Shown: piece by piece, positions 1 to 9,842 of the stretch
Layout: each line of letters opens with the position of its first letter
Position numbering within the stretch: the first letter of the stretch is position 1
Assembly: GCA_029204225.1 (NCBI GenBank)
Contig: CM055101.1
Span: 37,129,648-37,193,647, forward strand
Direction: 5' to 3'
DNA length: 64,000 nucleotides
From: Diphasiastrum complanatum
Taxonomy: Eukaryota > Streptophyta > Lycopodiopsida > Lycopodiales > Lycopodiaceae
Translations under genes and position numbers: made by a program
The notes under the pieces: generated by a model
What the model saw: the letters and a program-made list of their open reading frames with translations, nothing else
The model's database searches: none
What the model was told of the DNA's origin: nothing

Positions 1-780
1 AACTGGAGTTCTCGGAGGACCCATTGGTCCATGGAGAAAAAATGGGTTTCTCAAACTGTGATGTTTATATAATATATGTATCATGCATGCTGCGGAACGC
101 GTTCCGGAGGGGTCAGCATTCTGAAATGCTCGTTCCGGAAGCCTTCCGGACCCCGGAACGCTGTTTTTTTTGAAAGAGAGAGAACTAGGTTTGATCAAAC
201 TAATTGATTTAATAAAACTAACTGGCTATCAACCCTAAACGCTAATAATTGTTTTGACATGTCTTTGAACAGACCAGACATAATAGGGCCAAGTGATCTT
301 AAATGTTGATAAAGACAACTGTGGCTCTAGTAAGCTGCTAGAATATTAGAAGTCATGTAGAGACATCGACATAGGCTCAGCTGCTGTCACTCATGTGAAA
401 TAGCGGCCAAGGGAAATGATTGGTAAGGACTAATCAGTAGCAACAAGCCATGGGCACAATCTAGGAGGTTATTAGTATCTATAGACTCTAGAGTATCAAG
501 TGTAAGTGATCATGATTGTTGACGGGCAAAATTAGGTAAGTGAGAATAGATGACTATGGCTTGATTTTGTTGTGATGTGGAACCATGCTTATTTGGGAGG
601 AGCTTTATGCTTACCTAAGTGATCTCTATACTAGTATACTCGAGTAAATGCTAGGTGTTAAAAGATGCTATAGAGTTGATTTGTATGTTATGAAGGGCAA
701 AAGTATGGTTTCCAATCAGTTCATATCTAACCAGTGCATCAACAATAGATATGATGCATAGGGCATTCTGGGTCTAGATA
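1..780. other. Non-coding flank of a Gypsy remnant
   Basis: I see no supported gene here. The right end (from about 690) probably contains decayed gag sequence leading into the polyprotein remnant, but stops in all frames prevent a firm call. The left part contains the GGAACGCGTTCC word cluster annotated separately, followed by an A/T-rich stretch. No LTR boundary or primer-binding site was found. Confidence 0.4.
93..163. repeat. Palindromic GGAACGCGTTCC word cluster
   Basis: CGGAACGCGTTCCG at 93-106 is a perfect 14-bp palindrome. Within 60 bp come further half-words (CGTTCCGGAA, CTTCCGGA, CCCCGGAACG), so one self-complementary word recurs with small changes. It lies in otherwise A/T-rich DNA and is not coding. 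It resembles in design, but not in letters, the word clusters at 4055, 4214, 15400, 39407, 45730 and 47577. Confidence 0.75.
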
Positions 781-799
781 TCCATAGCTCTGACGGTCC

Positions 800-1626
800 A
801 GAGAAACTCGCCTACTACCTTAGAGCAAGCTCTCAAATATGCTCAAATCCATGATGATTCAGTGGGTAGGAAGAAACATCAATCCTTTTCTGAGCAGCCT
901 ACTAAGAAAGACTTTCAATTTAGAAAGAAATTTTTAAAAAGAAAGAAAGAAGATAAAGTAAAAAATGAAGCTCCTTAGAAACGTCCATCATCGTACAGCC
1001 CTCAAAACCAGAAGATTTTGAGAAAGCCAAACAAGAACGTTTGTGCTTTGTGTGTATGGGCAAGGGTCACACAGTCAGACAGTGTCCCAAGGGGCCATTC
1101 ATTAAAAAAGATAAAAAAGATAAAAAACAAGTTCATCTTGTTCAAACTGTAAGCTTCCCAAGTGACTCGGCAGCTTCCCAGATAAAAGTGTTTCATGAAG
1201 ATCATGAACATTGTTGCCAATTAACTTCTGCAATGCTAGCTAGACCTTTCAGCTTTGGGCCACATGACCTAGTACATATGCATGGTAAGATTGGCAACCA
1301 GTCAGTAAGAGTCATGGTTGATGATGGGGCAACCCATAATTTCATCAACTACACCCTAGTTAAGAAACTCAGACTTCCAGAGGTACATAGTTTCATTAGC
1401 TAAGGGTGAGGACAAGAAAATTTTGGAAACTATGGTAAGCAGTTCAAATCTTGATATTCAGGGGTATCAAGATGAAATTAACTTTCAGATGATGCACCTG
1501 GATCGTACAGACCTTGTTCTCAGGAGAGACTGGCTTTTCAGCTTAGGGCCTTCCCTCCACAGAAATTATCAAGAGAACACCAGGGGGAGCATGATGTTCC
1601 CAACAGTCCTATGGTTTGCAGTTTAG
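800..1626 (+). pseudogene. Gypsy gag zinc knuckle and retropepsin remnant
   Basis: The frame at 1041-1403 has a CCHC zinc knuckle, CFVCMGKGHTVRQC (C-X2-C-X4-H-X4-C), which binds RNA during packaging. It is followed by a lysine-rich linker and the protease active-site region DDGATHNFI. The usual form is DSGATHNF, so the residue after the catalytic Asp has changed. A second piece (1423-1626) carries the downstream LRRDWLFSLGP motif, normally LGMDWL. Upstream, about 800-980, phrases like LEQALKYAQIHDDS look like the gag C-terminus. Several stops separate the pieces. Confidence 0.8.
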
Positions 1627-2936
1627 AGCTCCGTCAGCTAATCGGGGATAGCGACCGTCAGATATTCTTATGTGACCTTCAATTTATTCCAGAAGTTTTA
1701 CAGCAGCAAGTACATAAATTAGAAACTTTATTTTCTAAATTTAAAAATGTTTTTCTTAAAGCTTTACCGCATGGTTTACCACCTAGCAGAGATGTAGATC
1801 ATGTAATAAACCTACTACCAAGTATAGCACCTGTTTCTAAACCTCCGATGAAAAACTAACTAGGACCAGTAGTTCACCGTGGGCATCACCAGTCCTTTTG
1901 GTGAAAAAGAAAGAGGGGTCTATGTGTCTCTGCGTAGATTACAGAGCCCTCAATAAGGTCACTATTAAGAATAAGTACCCAATGCCTCGGGCAGACGAGT
2001 TGTTTGATCAACTCGACGGGGCTAAGGTTTACAGTAAAATTGACTTAGATCGGGATAGCATCAGGTCCGTATAAAAGCGGAGGATGTCCCGAAAACAGCT
2101 TTCAGGACTCGTCATGGTCATTATGAGTTTAAGGTGATGCCATTTGGGCTCACAAATGCTCCAGCTACCTTTATGACTTTGATGAATAGTGTCCTCAGAC
2201 CATACTTAGGTAAGTTTGTAGTCATATCGTATTTCTAGATGACATCCTCGTCTACAACAAAACGAGGAAGGAGCATCTTAAACACCTCAGAAAGGTGTTT
2301 TGACTGCTTAGAAAGCATAAGCTTTATGCTAAAAAACCTAAGTGTGAATTCTTCATTGAAGAAATAGCTTATTTGGGTCGCATTATCTCGGCAAATGGGA
2401 TTAAGATGGACCCTAGTAAGGTTAAAGCCACACTCAGTTGGCTGAGACCTCAGAATATTTTAGAACTACTGATCTTTCTAGGTTTGGCGGGATATTACAG
2501 ACGATTTGTCAAAGAATATGCTCAGATAACAGGTTCTATGACAAATCTTCTTAAGGGGAAGGGAAAGGAGTTCAAATGGAAGTCCGCACAGCAGGAGAGC
2601 TTTGATGCTCTCAAAACAGTTGTAGCTACTGCACTAGTTCTAAAGGTCGTCGACCCCAATCAGCCATTTGTGGTCGAAATAGATGCTAGCAACTTTGCGG
2701 TTGGTGCTGTACTAACTCAGAATGGACGACCAGTTGCGTTCGAGAGTAAAAAACTCGAACCAGCACAAACTAGGTATAGTGCCTACGAAAAGGAACTCTT
2801 CTCCATAGTACATGCCCTTAAGACTTGGAGGCATTATTTGTATGGTGCCAACTTTGAGGTCCTGACAATGAAAGCCTCAGATATCTTTGCAATCAGCCTG
2901 AGCTCAGAGGTCGGAAAGCTCGTTGGACTGAGTTAA
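1611..2936 (+). pseudogene. Gypsy reverse transcriptase and RNase H remnant
   Basis: The 1611-1859 frame carries the RT N-terminal landmark LPHGLPPSRDVDH. Between 1900 and 2360 the RT fingers and palm can be followed across several frames: [19 protein letters not shown], then FLDDILVY with the two catalytic Asp codons at 2238-2243. The 2373-2936 frame continues with the thumb and connection (GLAGYYRRFVKEY) and RNase H (VVEIDASNFAVGAVL, then YSAYEKELFSIVHALKTWRH). The core catalytic residues can be seen, but the reading frame is broken at least four times. Confidence 0.85.
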
Positions 2937-3268
2937 TGCAAGAGTTTGATATGTCTATCAGATATAGACGGAGGAAATTCAACACAATAGCAGATGCCCT
3001 TAGTAGAATGCCTATGATAAACGAGCTGAGTTTTACTTAGATTCGTAGTGAGTTTACTCAAGTCCTTGAGAGGGAAGTGCTAGCATGATGCTTACTTCTC
3101 TACTATCTAGAGCTCAGTCCAGAGCAGACAGTTACAGATTCCAGAACCAGTTCCCGGGGCTGGTGCCAATTCATCCAAGAATACGGCAGCTTCCGTTGAG
3201 GATGATGAGTCCAAGTATATGTCAAATGACATTGAGGACTCAGAGCCTGTTTTACCCAAGGAAACCCA

Positions 3269-4010
3269 GTGGTTGAGGGTCAGTTGACTCAAGGATTCAA
3301 ATGGAAACAGTATTCCATTCAGGATGAGTACTTGCTCTATAGAGATAGAGTATGTGTCCCCAATTCAGAGGATTATATGCAGCAGGTCCTATATGAGTGT
3401 CATGACAGTCCTAGTGCGGGGCACCCAGGCGTTCAAAAGACCTATGAGCTTCTTCGTAGGCAATTTTCTGGCCCAATATAAAAAAGGACGTTCAACAATA
3501 TGTAACCAGTTGCCAGAAATGTCAGGTTAATAAAGCAGAGCATTTGAAGGTAGGAGGGTTGTTACAGTCCTTAGATATACCAGCTGGTAAGTGGGAAAGT
3601 ATCTCCATGGATTTTATAGTAAACCTGCCTAAGACCCAAAAGGGTAATGACGCTATATGGGTCACAGTTGACCGTCTGACCAAAATGGCTCACTTTATTC
3701 CGACTAAAACAACCGTTAGAGCTCTAGAGTTAGCGAGGTTGTTTATAGATGGACTATTAAAAAATTGTACGATCTACCTTCCGGCATAGTCAGCGACCGG
3801 GACAATAAGTTTAATGGAAAATTTTGGAGGGCAGTATTCCATCATCTCCATAGTAAACTAAACATGAGTACCACCAACCATCCACAGACGGACGGTCAAA
3901 CAGAAAGAGTAAATCAGGTGTTGGAGGATATGCTTTGTGCATACGTCAGCAAAAAGTAGACTATGGGAGAAGTATCTCTCGATATTAGAGTTTGCTTATA
4001 ACAGTACTAT
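3269..4010 (+). pseudogene. Gypsy integrase remnant, 3' truncated
   Basis: The HHCC zinc domain is seen as HDSPSAGHPGVQKTYELL followed by TSCQKCQVNK near 3510. The catalytic core follows: SISMDFIVNLPKT (first Asp, about 3605), SDRDNKFNGKFW (second Asp, about 3795) and TDGQTERVNQVLEDML (Glu, about 3900). Three frames are used. The sequence ends at about 4010 in unrelated A/T-rich DNA, so the C-terminal domain is missing. Confidence 0.85.
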
Positions 4011-4030
4011 TTTGGTTATATTTTTAACGA

Positions 4031-4081
4031 TTCTTTGCAGCGAATTGTGAACTTAGCGAATCGCGATTCGCTGCAACTATG

Positions 4082-4083
<2 letters not shown>
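4031..4083. repeat. Palindromic AGCGAATCGCGATTCGCT word and TGCAACTATGAA tail
   Basis: Positions 4055-4072 form a perfect 18-bp palindrome with a CGCG core, preceded by an imperfect half-copy (GCAGCGAATTGTGAAC). It is followed directly by TGCAACTATGAA at 4072-4083, which recurs at 7786 (first 11 bases) and inverted at 7806-7817. The cluster sits at the truncation end of the Gypsy remnant and before a TA array. Confidence 0.7.

Positions 4084-4137
<54 letters not shown>
4084..4137. repeat. (AT)n microsatellite
   Basis: About 27 uninterrupted AT units. It starts directly after the TGCAACTATGAA motif and precedes the GC-rich word cluster. Confidence 0.95.
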
Positions 4138-4139
<2 letters not shown>

Positions 4140-4140
<1 letters not shown>

Positions 4141-4335
4141 GCGTGAGGGTCCGGGCCAAAGTGCTCGCGTCCGACGTCCGGACCCGAACGCGTCCGACCC
4201 TCGGACGCGGGGTAGGACGCGTCCTTTTTATTTGTATTTTTATTTTTTTTTAAGGCTGGACGCGTCCGGGGCCCCGGACGCGTGTTTTAAAAAAAAAAAA
4301 CAAAATTACGCGGGCCTGCGGACAGTCCGCAGAAG
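4140..4335. repeat. GGACGCGTCC palindromic word cluster
   Basis: This is a GC-rich island. AGGACGCGTCCT (4214-4225) is a perfect palindrome, and 4260-4283 is a perfect 24-bp palindrome made of two GGACGCGTCC-like words around GGGGCCCC. Half-words occur at 4166-4206. A separate 8-bp hairpin (CTGCGGAC, one base, GTCCGCAG) lies at 4316-4332. No coding content was found. Confidence 0.8.
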
Positions 4336-4380
4336 TTCCTGAGACAGAGAGGGGGCGGAAGGGGGGGAGAGAGAGAGCGT

Positions 4381-4382
<2 letters not shown>

Positions 4383-4459
<77 letters not shown>

Positions 4460-4640
4460 TGTTTGTGTGTGTGTGTGTATGTGTGAAAATTGTGTGTGTG
4501 TGTGTGACTTTTCTATTGTTGATTTGTGTGCATACAGTTGTGTGTGTGTGGTGATCTGTGTGTGTGAGAGAGAGAGGAATAGACAGAGAGTGTGAGGGAC
4601 GGAGAGAGAGGATTTGTGTGCGTTCACTGTGTGTGTGTGT
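4383..4640. repeat. (GA)n and (GT)n microsatellite block
   Basis: A pure GA run occupies about 4383-4455, followed by several GT runs (4460-4506 and shorter ones to 4640) mixed with short GA runs. It lies upstream of the hAT-like gene, so it is 5' flank or leader. Confidence 0.9.
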
Positions 4641-4690
4641 GAGTTTAGGATTTAGGTTTAAGGGTGCTTGGGTTTAGGGTTTAGGGTGGG
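4641..4690 (+). promoter_or_regulatory. TTTAGGG telomere-like (telo-box) repeats
   Basis: GTTTAGGATTTAGGTTTAAGGG followed shortly by GGGTTTAGGGTTTAGGGTGG gives two perfect and several degenerate copies of the plant telomere heptamer. In plants short copies near transcription starts act as telo-boxes. The position 120-170 bp upstream of the hAT-like start codon is compatible with that, but the function is inferred. Confidence 0.5.
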
Positions 4691-4729
4691 AGAGAGAGCT
4701 TGGATTTTCGTGCTTCTGTGTGTGTGCGC

Positions 4730-4746
<17 letters not shown>

Positions 4747-4809
<63 letters not shown>
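4747..4809 (+). repeat. (GA)n tract running into the start codon
   Basis: A GT run (about 4720-4746) switches into about 31 GA units that end exactly at the ATG (4809-4811) of the hAT-like reading frame. Purine-rich GA/CT leaders occur in plant 5' UTRs; one ending at the initiator without a spacer is unusual. Confidence 0.85.
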
Positions 4810-4813
<4 letters not shown>

Positions 4814-7297
4814 TGCTCGTCCCCTTTGGGATGAGGTGGAGGTGATGCCCGACAAAAAGTGGCGTTGCCCTTTTTGTCGAAAGCAGTTCACAGGGAACGC
4901 CTCTCGGGTTTGAGCACATCTAGGGGGGTTGCGAGTCCGACCCACGGGGGGACGCTACGGGATCGGCATTTGTATGGTCATCCCCGTTGCGGAGAGGGCT
5001 TGCAACCCACCGCCCCCACTATCGCATCTGCACCCGCCACCGCCGCTGCATCTGCACCCACCTGCGCCTCCGCCAGTACTCCCCATGGATCCACAGCCTC
5101 CAATGCTGCACCTACGCCTCTGCCATCACCGCCAGATTTGCACGACCCGTCCACTTTCTCCGCTTCCGCACCTGCACCTATGCCACCACCTCCAGATCCG
5201 CATCGTCCATCCGCATCCTCCCAGCCATCCACATCCCGAGGCCCCAGACAGATGTCCATGCCGGGATCTTTCAGAGAGGGGCAGCACAGAGAGGCCACCA
5301 GGACCATAGCACAGATGTTCTATGACCTGAACCTCCCCTTTATCATGGCATCATCCCGCATCTTTCGAGAGGCTATCTCGAAAGTTGCAGTCTACGGGCC
5401 CGACTACACACCACCCACAACCGACGCACTACGAGGCCCTTTGCTCCAAGACCGGGTTGCATCAGTTAGAGAGAGATTGGCCACACTGCACGAGGCTTGG
5501 GATAGATACGGCTGTTCCATCATGGCTGATGGGTGGACTGATCGTCGCAGACGTCCACTCATCTACGTGATTGTTTCCAGTTGTTACGGTTCCATGTTCC
5601 TGCGCAGCATCGACGCCTCCGAGGCAGGGAGAGTGCATTCGGCCGAGTACATTTACGGCATCATTCGCACAACGATCGAGGAGGTCGTGCCACATCGCGT
5701 TGTCCAGGTATAATATTCTTTCATTGGTTGCTTGCTCATTTGCTTCTTGATGTTGATACAATAGTTTTGCGTAGTTTTCGATTGATTGCAATGTGTTTCC
5801 GAGCTGTGAACTGATCGTGTGAACGTATCGCGAAAGGTTGTGACGGACAATGCGTCCAACTGCCGCAGTATGGGGGAGCTTCTTATGGCAGACTACCCCC
5901 CCATTGTCTGGACTCCATGCGCCGCACACTCACTTGACCTCCTCCTGCATTCCATCGGGCGCCTGCCTTGGGTCAGTGACATTCTCATGAGGGCACTTGC
6001 AGTTGTGGACTTCGTCACACGCAAGCGCCGCATGACGGCCCTTTTCCGCACATTCAGTAGGTAACCTGCCACTTACTTTTTGGCTCGTTCAAGATGCTCC
6101 TTTTTTTTTGCTCGTTTCATGTATGCCTCACATTCCGTTTGTCAATGCAGGCTCGACTTGAAGAAGCCCGCTCGCACCCGCTTCGCCTACCAGTTCATCA
6201 TGCTTGAGCGGCTACACAAGCTCAAGGGTGAATTGCGGCACATGGCCACTTCGGCAGAGTTCACCGCCATGGACCTGTTCACGACCCCAGAGGGCTTGGC
6301 CTTCCACGAGATCCTCTTCATGGAGCCTTTCTGGGTGGATATGCAGCAGCTGATGGATGTCATGCGCCCCATCTACTCTGTTCTGAGGCTCGTTGATCGC
6401 GAGGGGTGCACGATGGGCCTCATTTACGAGTTCATGGACCGCATAGGTGAGTCTCTCCACCGTTCTGAGCTGGACCCTGCCAGGTATAACTTTCTTCCGT
6501 TTCACCATCCTTACTTCCATTTCGCACTCTGTTTCTTCTTGCTGCCGCAACACGATGGTATGTAACTGTTGCCTCCGTGTGGTTTGGTCCACAGGTTGGA
6601 GCCTATCAGGCGCTTGTGGCAGCGGCAATGGGAGAAGTTTCATCGGCCCATTCAGAGTGTGGCCCACGTACTGCATCCGTTGTTTCAGAGCGAGAGGCAA
6701 TACGACGATGCAGAGCTGCGTGCGGACTGGTTCGCATACATCCGCCTCCTCAGCAGCGACACTGGGTTCCGCAGCAAGATTGAGGTGCAGATGCTCGGTT
6801 ACAGGTAAACTCTTGATCTATCGTACGCTGTTGTTCGTTCAATTTCCCTGCGCAAGCTCAAGTGTACTCAAGCATATCGTTGCTCAACTGCAGGCACTCT
6901 CTGGGGCTGTTCGGCGAGGACCTTGCACGTGTTTGAGAGAACAGGCTCTTGCCTGTATCATGGTGGGAGAGCTACGGCGCCGGACAGCCAGACCTGAGGA
7001 CGCTCGCGCTCCGAGTCCTTTCACAGGTATGTTGTCTGATCTCATTCATCCAACCAGTTTTCGCATTTTCTCTACAAGGTCAATACTCACTCGAGTTGTT
7101 GCCAATTAATGCAGGACTATTCTGCTTGTGTGTGCGAGCGGAACTGGTCAGCGTTCAGCCTTGTTCACACGAACAGGCGGAACCTTCTGACGACGGAGCG
7201 GTGCAATGACCTGGTGTACTGCAACACCAACACCAGAGTGGTTCGACGCATCACAGAGAGCATGAGGGCAGGAGGCGCACGCGCCCTACTGCTGCAG
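4809..7297 (+). pseudogene. DUF659/hAT-type transposase-like gene, six exons, decayed
   Basis: Exon 1 starts MAARPLWDEVEVMPDKKWRC and holds a BED-type zinc finger (CPFC...AHL), a Pro/Ala-rich linker and DUF659 (MFYDLNLPFIMASS...MADGWTDRR...FLRSIDAS). Further exons are 5837-6060 (VTDNASNCRSMGELL), 6151-6483 (RTRFAYQFIMLERL...FMEPFWVDM), 6595-6804 (LWQRQWEKFHRPI), 6894-7026 and 7115-7297 (CERNWSAFSLVHTNRR, the C-terminal hAT dimerisation motif). Exon 1 ends at 5707. All five introns are GT-AG and keep phase. Lesions are a TGA at 4911, a frameshift before the linker, and a TGA at 6934 where relatives have Arg. The exon-6 donor has no downstream partner. It could be a domesticated or a dead transposase; the lesions favour dead. 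Codon use is GC-rich, unlike the surroundings. Confidence 0.85.
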
Positions 7298-7339
7298 GTA
7301 TATTTTGTTGCTCTGTCGTTTTGCTGGCCTTGCGACCCC

Positions 7340-7665
7340 TAAGGTCCACGACATCACAAATAAACTTAAGGGACTCGTGATCCGTCGGTACCATGAATTT
7401 AGATCCGTACAAAGAATGTCTCCGAACTTTAACGCATAGATGACAACAAAAAAGCTCCTTCTCATAAGTAGAATATCCTAATAAAGGACTACACCCACCA
7501 CATAGTCACTATCATCCGTTTAGGATCCACTATGTGTAAGATAGGAGCTATAGACACTAACATTTTCAAAGCCTCAAATCTTTGATTCAATTTATCGGTC
7601 CATTCAACTGGTGGACTGATTTTACTTTGCCTTCCGACTTTCTTTTTATTACCATTCTTGGTTTT
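7340..7665 (-). pseudogene. Ty3/Gypsy RNase H scrap (minus strand)
   Basis: Read on the minus strand, the segment gives VEWTDKLNQRFEALKML, then LHIVDPKR, then after an internal deletion YSTYEKELFCC, YGSKFMVPTDHESLKFI. These are landmarks of the RT connection and RNase H of a Ty3/Gypsy polyprotein. The catalytic DAS region between them is deleted. Orientation is opposite to the Gypsy remnant at 780-4010, so it comes from another copy. It directly follows the last hAT-like exon and probably replaced its 3' end. Confidence 0.75.
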
Positions 7666-7735
7666 TCTTTTGGCTTGCTTGACTCCCTTAAGAAGGTAAC
7701 TAAGGCATAATCTTTAATAACTTATGAAAAAATCA

Positions 7736-7820
7736 TGTTCTGGGAAACGCTGCCCCAAAATAGAAACACGTTTCTAGAAACGCAGTGCAACTATGATACA
7801 GATGCTTCATAGTTGCAGGA
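7736..7820. repeat. GAAACGTTTC-type words and TGCAACTATGA inverted repeat
   Basis: TAGAAAC-AC-GTTTCTA (7761-7776) and TTTCTAGAAA (7771-7780) are overlapping palindromic words, preceded by GGGAAACGCTG. They are followed by TGCAACTATGA (7786-7796), ten bases, and its exact complement TCATAGTTGCA (7807-7817). The same motif follows the word at 4055-4072. Confidence 0.7.
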
Positions 7821-8373
7821 TTTTTTGATACCAAAGCACGTGTGGATTACATTTTAAGCTCTGTCAAACTCTCTAAGTAATCAATCTATGTTTGTTTTGG
7901 AATTCCTTTTGGGAATGCTGGAGATCTTACGTAGTGACCTATGTTTGTACTTTTGTCCACCGATTTGTGTAGAAGATTGAATCTGCTACTCCTAATCTGG
8001 AATTTGCGTATAACCCTCATTGGAACAGTAGTGGTATCCCTATTCTTCATTAGTTGCAATCATGATGTTATTGTAGTGCTGGAATTGGAATATTTGCCTC
8101 AATGAATTTCCTTTTTTCAATATATGTCGACTTTTTAGAGGCCAGTTGGCTATTCTTCCTCTATTTTAACACTGACAAACTTAAGCTAAACAATCAACAC
8201 TGTTCTTTATAACTCAAGGAAGATGACCACATGCAAAAAAAAGCACCATTATGTTTGCTTCAATGATATGACTATGCTTGATGGTTGGCTTTCAGATGTG
8301 TTTTATATTTCTCAACAGAAGTCTGGATAAGCTGGATATTTTGTAGTGAGAGTTCAGAAATACTGGCATGCAG
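7821..8373. other. Intron or 5' flank of the p24 gene; nothing recognised
   Basis: A/T-rich sequence with no open frame resembling the missing p24 N-terminus. It ends in the acceptor ...GCATGCAG at 8373. If the gene is complete, its first exon or exons lie upstream of the transposon cluster or outside the window. Confidence 0.5.
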
Positions 8374-9563
8374 ATTCTTTCACCACATTCAGAGAGGCTT
8401 CACTTTGGAGATAACGTTGAAGCAGGGCATTTTGGCTTCGATACAAAAATATCTGGGATATATACCATCTGCTTTTGGTTGGACAGTAATCCATCAGGAC
8501 ATACTATCAATGTTGATTTTGATATGAAGACGGGTATGGCAGCGAAAGACTGGAATAGCATTGCGAAGAAGGAGAAGATTGAAGTAAGCTGCTACCCCTA
8601 GTTGATTTTTTCGAGATGTAATGAAGTGCGTTATTTTAAGATTCTTACTAAAGTTGCTGCAATCCATAATCAGGTGAGTCCGCTTGTCTGAAGTAATGAT
8701 TTCATCTATGAAAAGTTACAGCCAGGAGCTTAAGTTTTATTCATTGCTATGAGATAGACTGGTTGCAGGATGTTCTAAGCTCTTCAGAACTCATTCCACT
8801 TAACTGCTTAGAAGCGACTTATAGATTCTTAGTTCCAGGACTTTTGGTGGCCAGTGTACCTAGCTTTGTGACCTTCTTAATATGTGTACTTTTCTGTGTA
8901 CATCAACTTATCATTCTTATTTGTTATTTTACAATCCTTTATCACCTTTTGCCATACATTTTTTGCCTTCACATTGACCCTTAGTTGGGTTCATTAAGGA
9001 GAGTAATATAATGAACATCTACACCACAGCATCTTTTTTACATTCCACAGTCGTGTGCTTCCAGCTTTACTGGCTTGGATGTTGTGCACTCACACTCCAT
9101 AGTTGACCATGCTATAGAAACTTGTTGTTGAGTATCTGGCAATCTTTTTAGTAAATCTTAAAGTGCTACTGTGAATACCAGGGAATGGAGCTTGAACTGA
9201 GGAGGCTTCAAGATTCAGTGGATTACATTCGTCGAGAGATGCTGAGGTTGAGGGATAGGTAGTGAAGTTATTTCTTTTATGCTTATCGCACTTAATTACG
9301 TTGTCTCTAATGGGCCTGCCATGTAGGAAGTAGGTCATGTGAGCATTGTCCCATTGATTTTTTCACTCTGAGATGCTAATTTGATGGATTACTTGTGTGT
9401 CACCATCAAATGCTGCAGGGAATCTGAAATGCGCAACATTAATGAGATAACAAATGCTAGGGTGGCATGGTTCAGTATTGGGTCCCTTTTCATTTGCTTG
9501 ACAGTGGCGGGCTGGCAGCTATGGCATTTGAAGTCTTTTTTTGAAAGAAAAAAATTGGTTTAA
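8374..9563 (+). CDS. p24 family (emp24/GOLD) cargo receptor, delta-like, 3' three exons
   Basis: p24 proteins are type I membrane cargo receptors cycling between ER and Golgi in COPII and COPI vesicles. Exons: 8374-8583, 9182-9258 and 9419-9563, with GT-AG introns and matching phases (0, then 2). Exon A gives the second half of the GOLD beta-sandwich (HFGFDTKISGIYTICFWLDS, then INVDFDMKTGMAAKDW). Exon B gives the coiled-coil (MELELRRLQDSVDYIRREML). Exon C gives the transmembrane helix (FSIGSLFICLTVAGWQLWHL) and the cytosolic tail FFERKKLV, combining a diphenylalanine and a dilysine-type coat-binding signal. The signal peptide and the GOLD N-terminus, roughly 80-90 residues in relatives, are not found upstream. 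The gene is therefore partial here, or interrupted by the elements at 0.8-7.8 kb sitting in an intron. The visible part has no lesions. Confidence 0.88.
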
Positions 9564-9703
9564 GCTTCAAAAGTTCCTTGAAACATTTTTTGTGATTTGA
9601 CCAAGCTACCTATTTTAGGTGCCCATACGAAAGGGGGTTGTTTCATGATGCATATTTACTTACTACAATGTGCGAGGCCTTTGTGAATTGAATTGGGGCA
9701 TGG
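9564..9703. other. 3' flank of p24 gene
   Basis: Short A/T-rich stretch after the p24 stop codon, likely 3' UTR. I saw no distinct polyadenylation signal that I would assert. Confidence 0.4.
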
Positions 9704-9842
9704 CAATGGAAAAACGGACCATTAGAACCTTGCCAATCGAGTGAGGCAAGACTTTGATAGACAATGTTCGTACTGACAATGGAAAAACGGACCATTAGAA
9801 CCTTGCCAATCGAGTGAGGCAAGACTTTGATAGACAATGTTC
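9704..9842. repeat. 73-bp direct tandem duplication
   Basis: The block starting CAATGGAAAAACGGACC at 9704 repeats from 9777 with a period of 73 bp (1.9 copies). The copies are essentially identical over 66 bp, indicating a recent duplication. It is not coding. Confidence 0.9.

Larger units (their letters stand above)
780..4010 (+). mobile_element. Decayed Ty3/Gypsy LTR-retrotransposon internal region
   Basis: A single gag-pol body reads 5' to 3' as zinc knuckle, aspartic protease, reverse transcriptase, RNase H and integrase, broken by many stops and frameshifts. Protease-RT-RNase H-integrase is the Ty3/Gypsy order. The 3' end stops abruptly within the integrase core near 4010, at a phrase like LEFAYNST, so the integrase C-terminus, any chromodomain, the polypurine tract and the 3' LTR are missing. 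No 5' LTR was found within the window. The copy is old and cannot be autonomous. Its pieces are itemised separately. Confidence 0.9.

Noticed and set aside
4859-5325. Alternative frames over the hAT-like linker, rich in Pro, Ala and His
   Set aside because: They are frame shadows of a Pro/Ala/Ser-rich linker; only the frame leading into DUF659 has family motifs.
4072-7817. TGCAACTATGAA/TTCATAGTTGCA as terminal inverted repeats of the hAT-like element
   Set aside because: Flanking 8-bp sequences do not match, the motif also occurs once as a direct copy inside, and a Gypsy scrap lies within the block.
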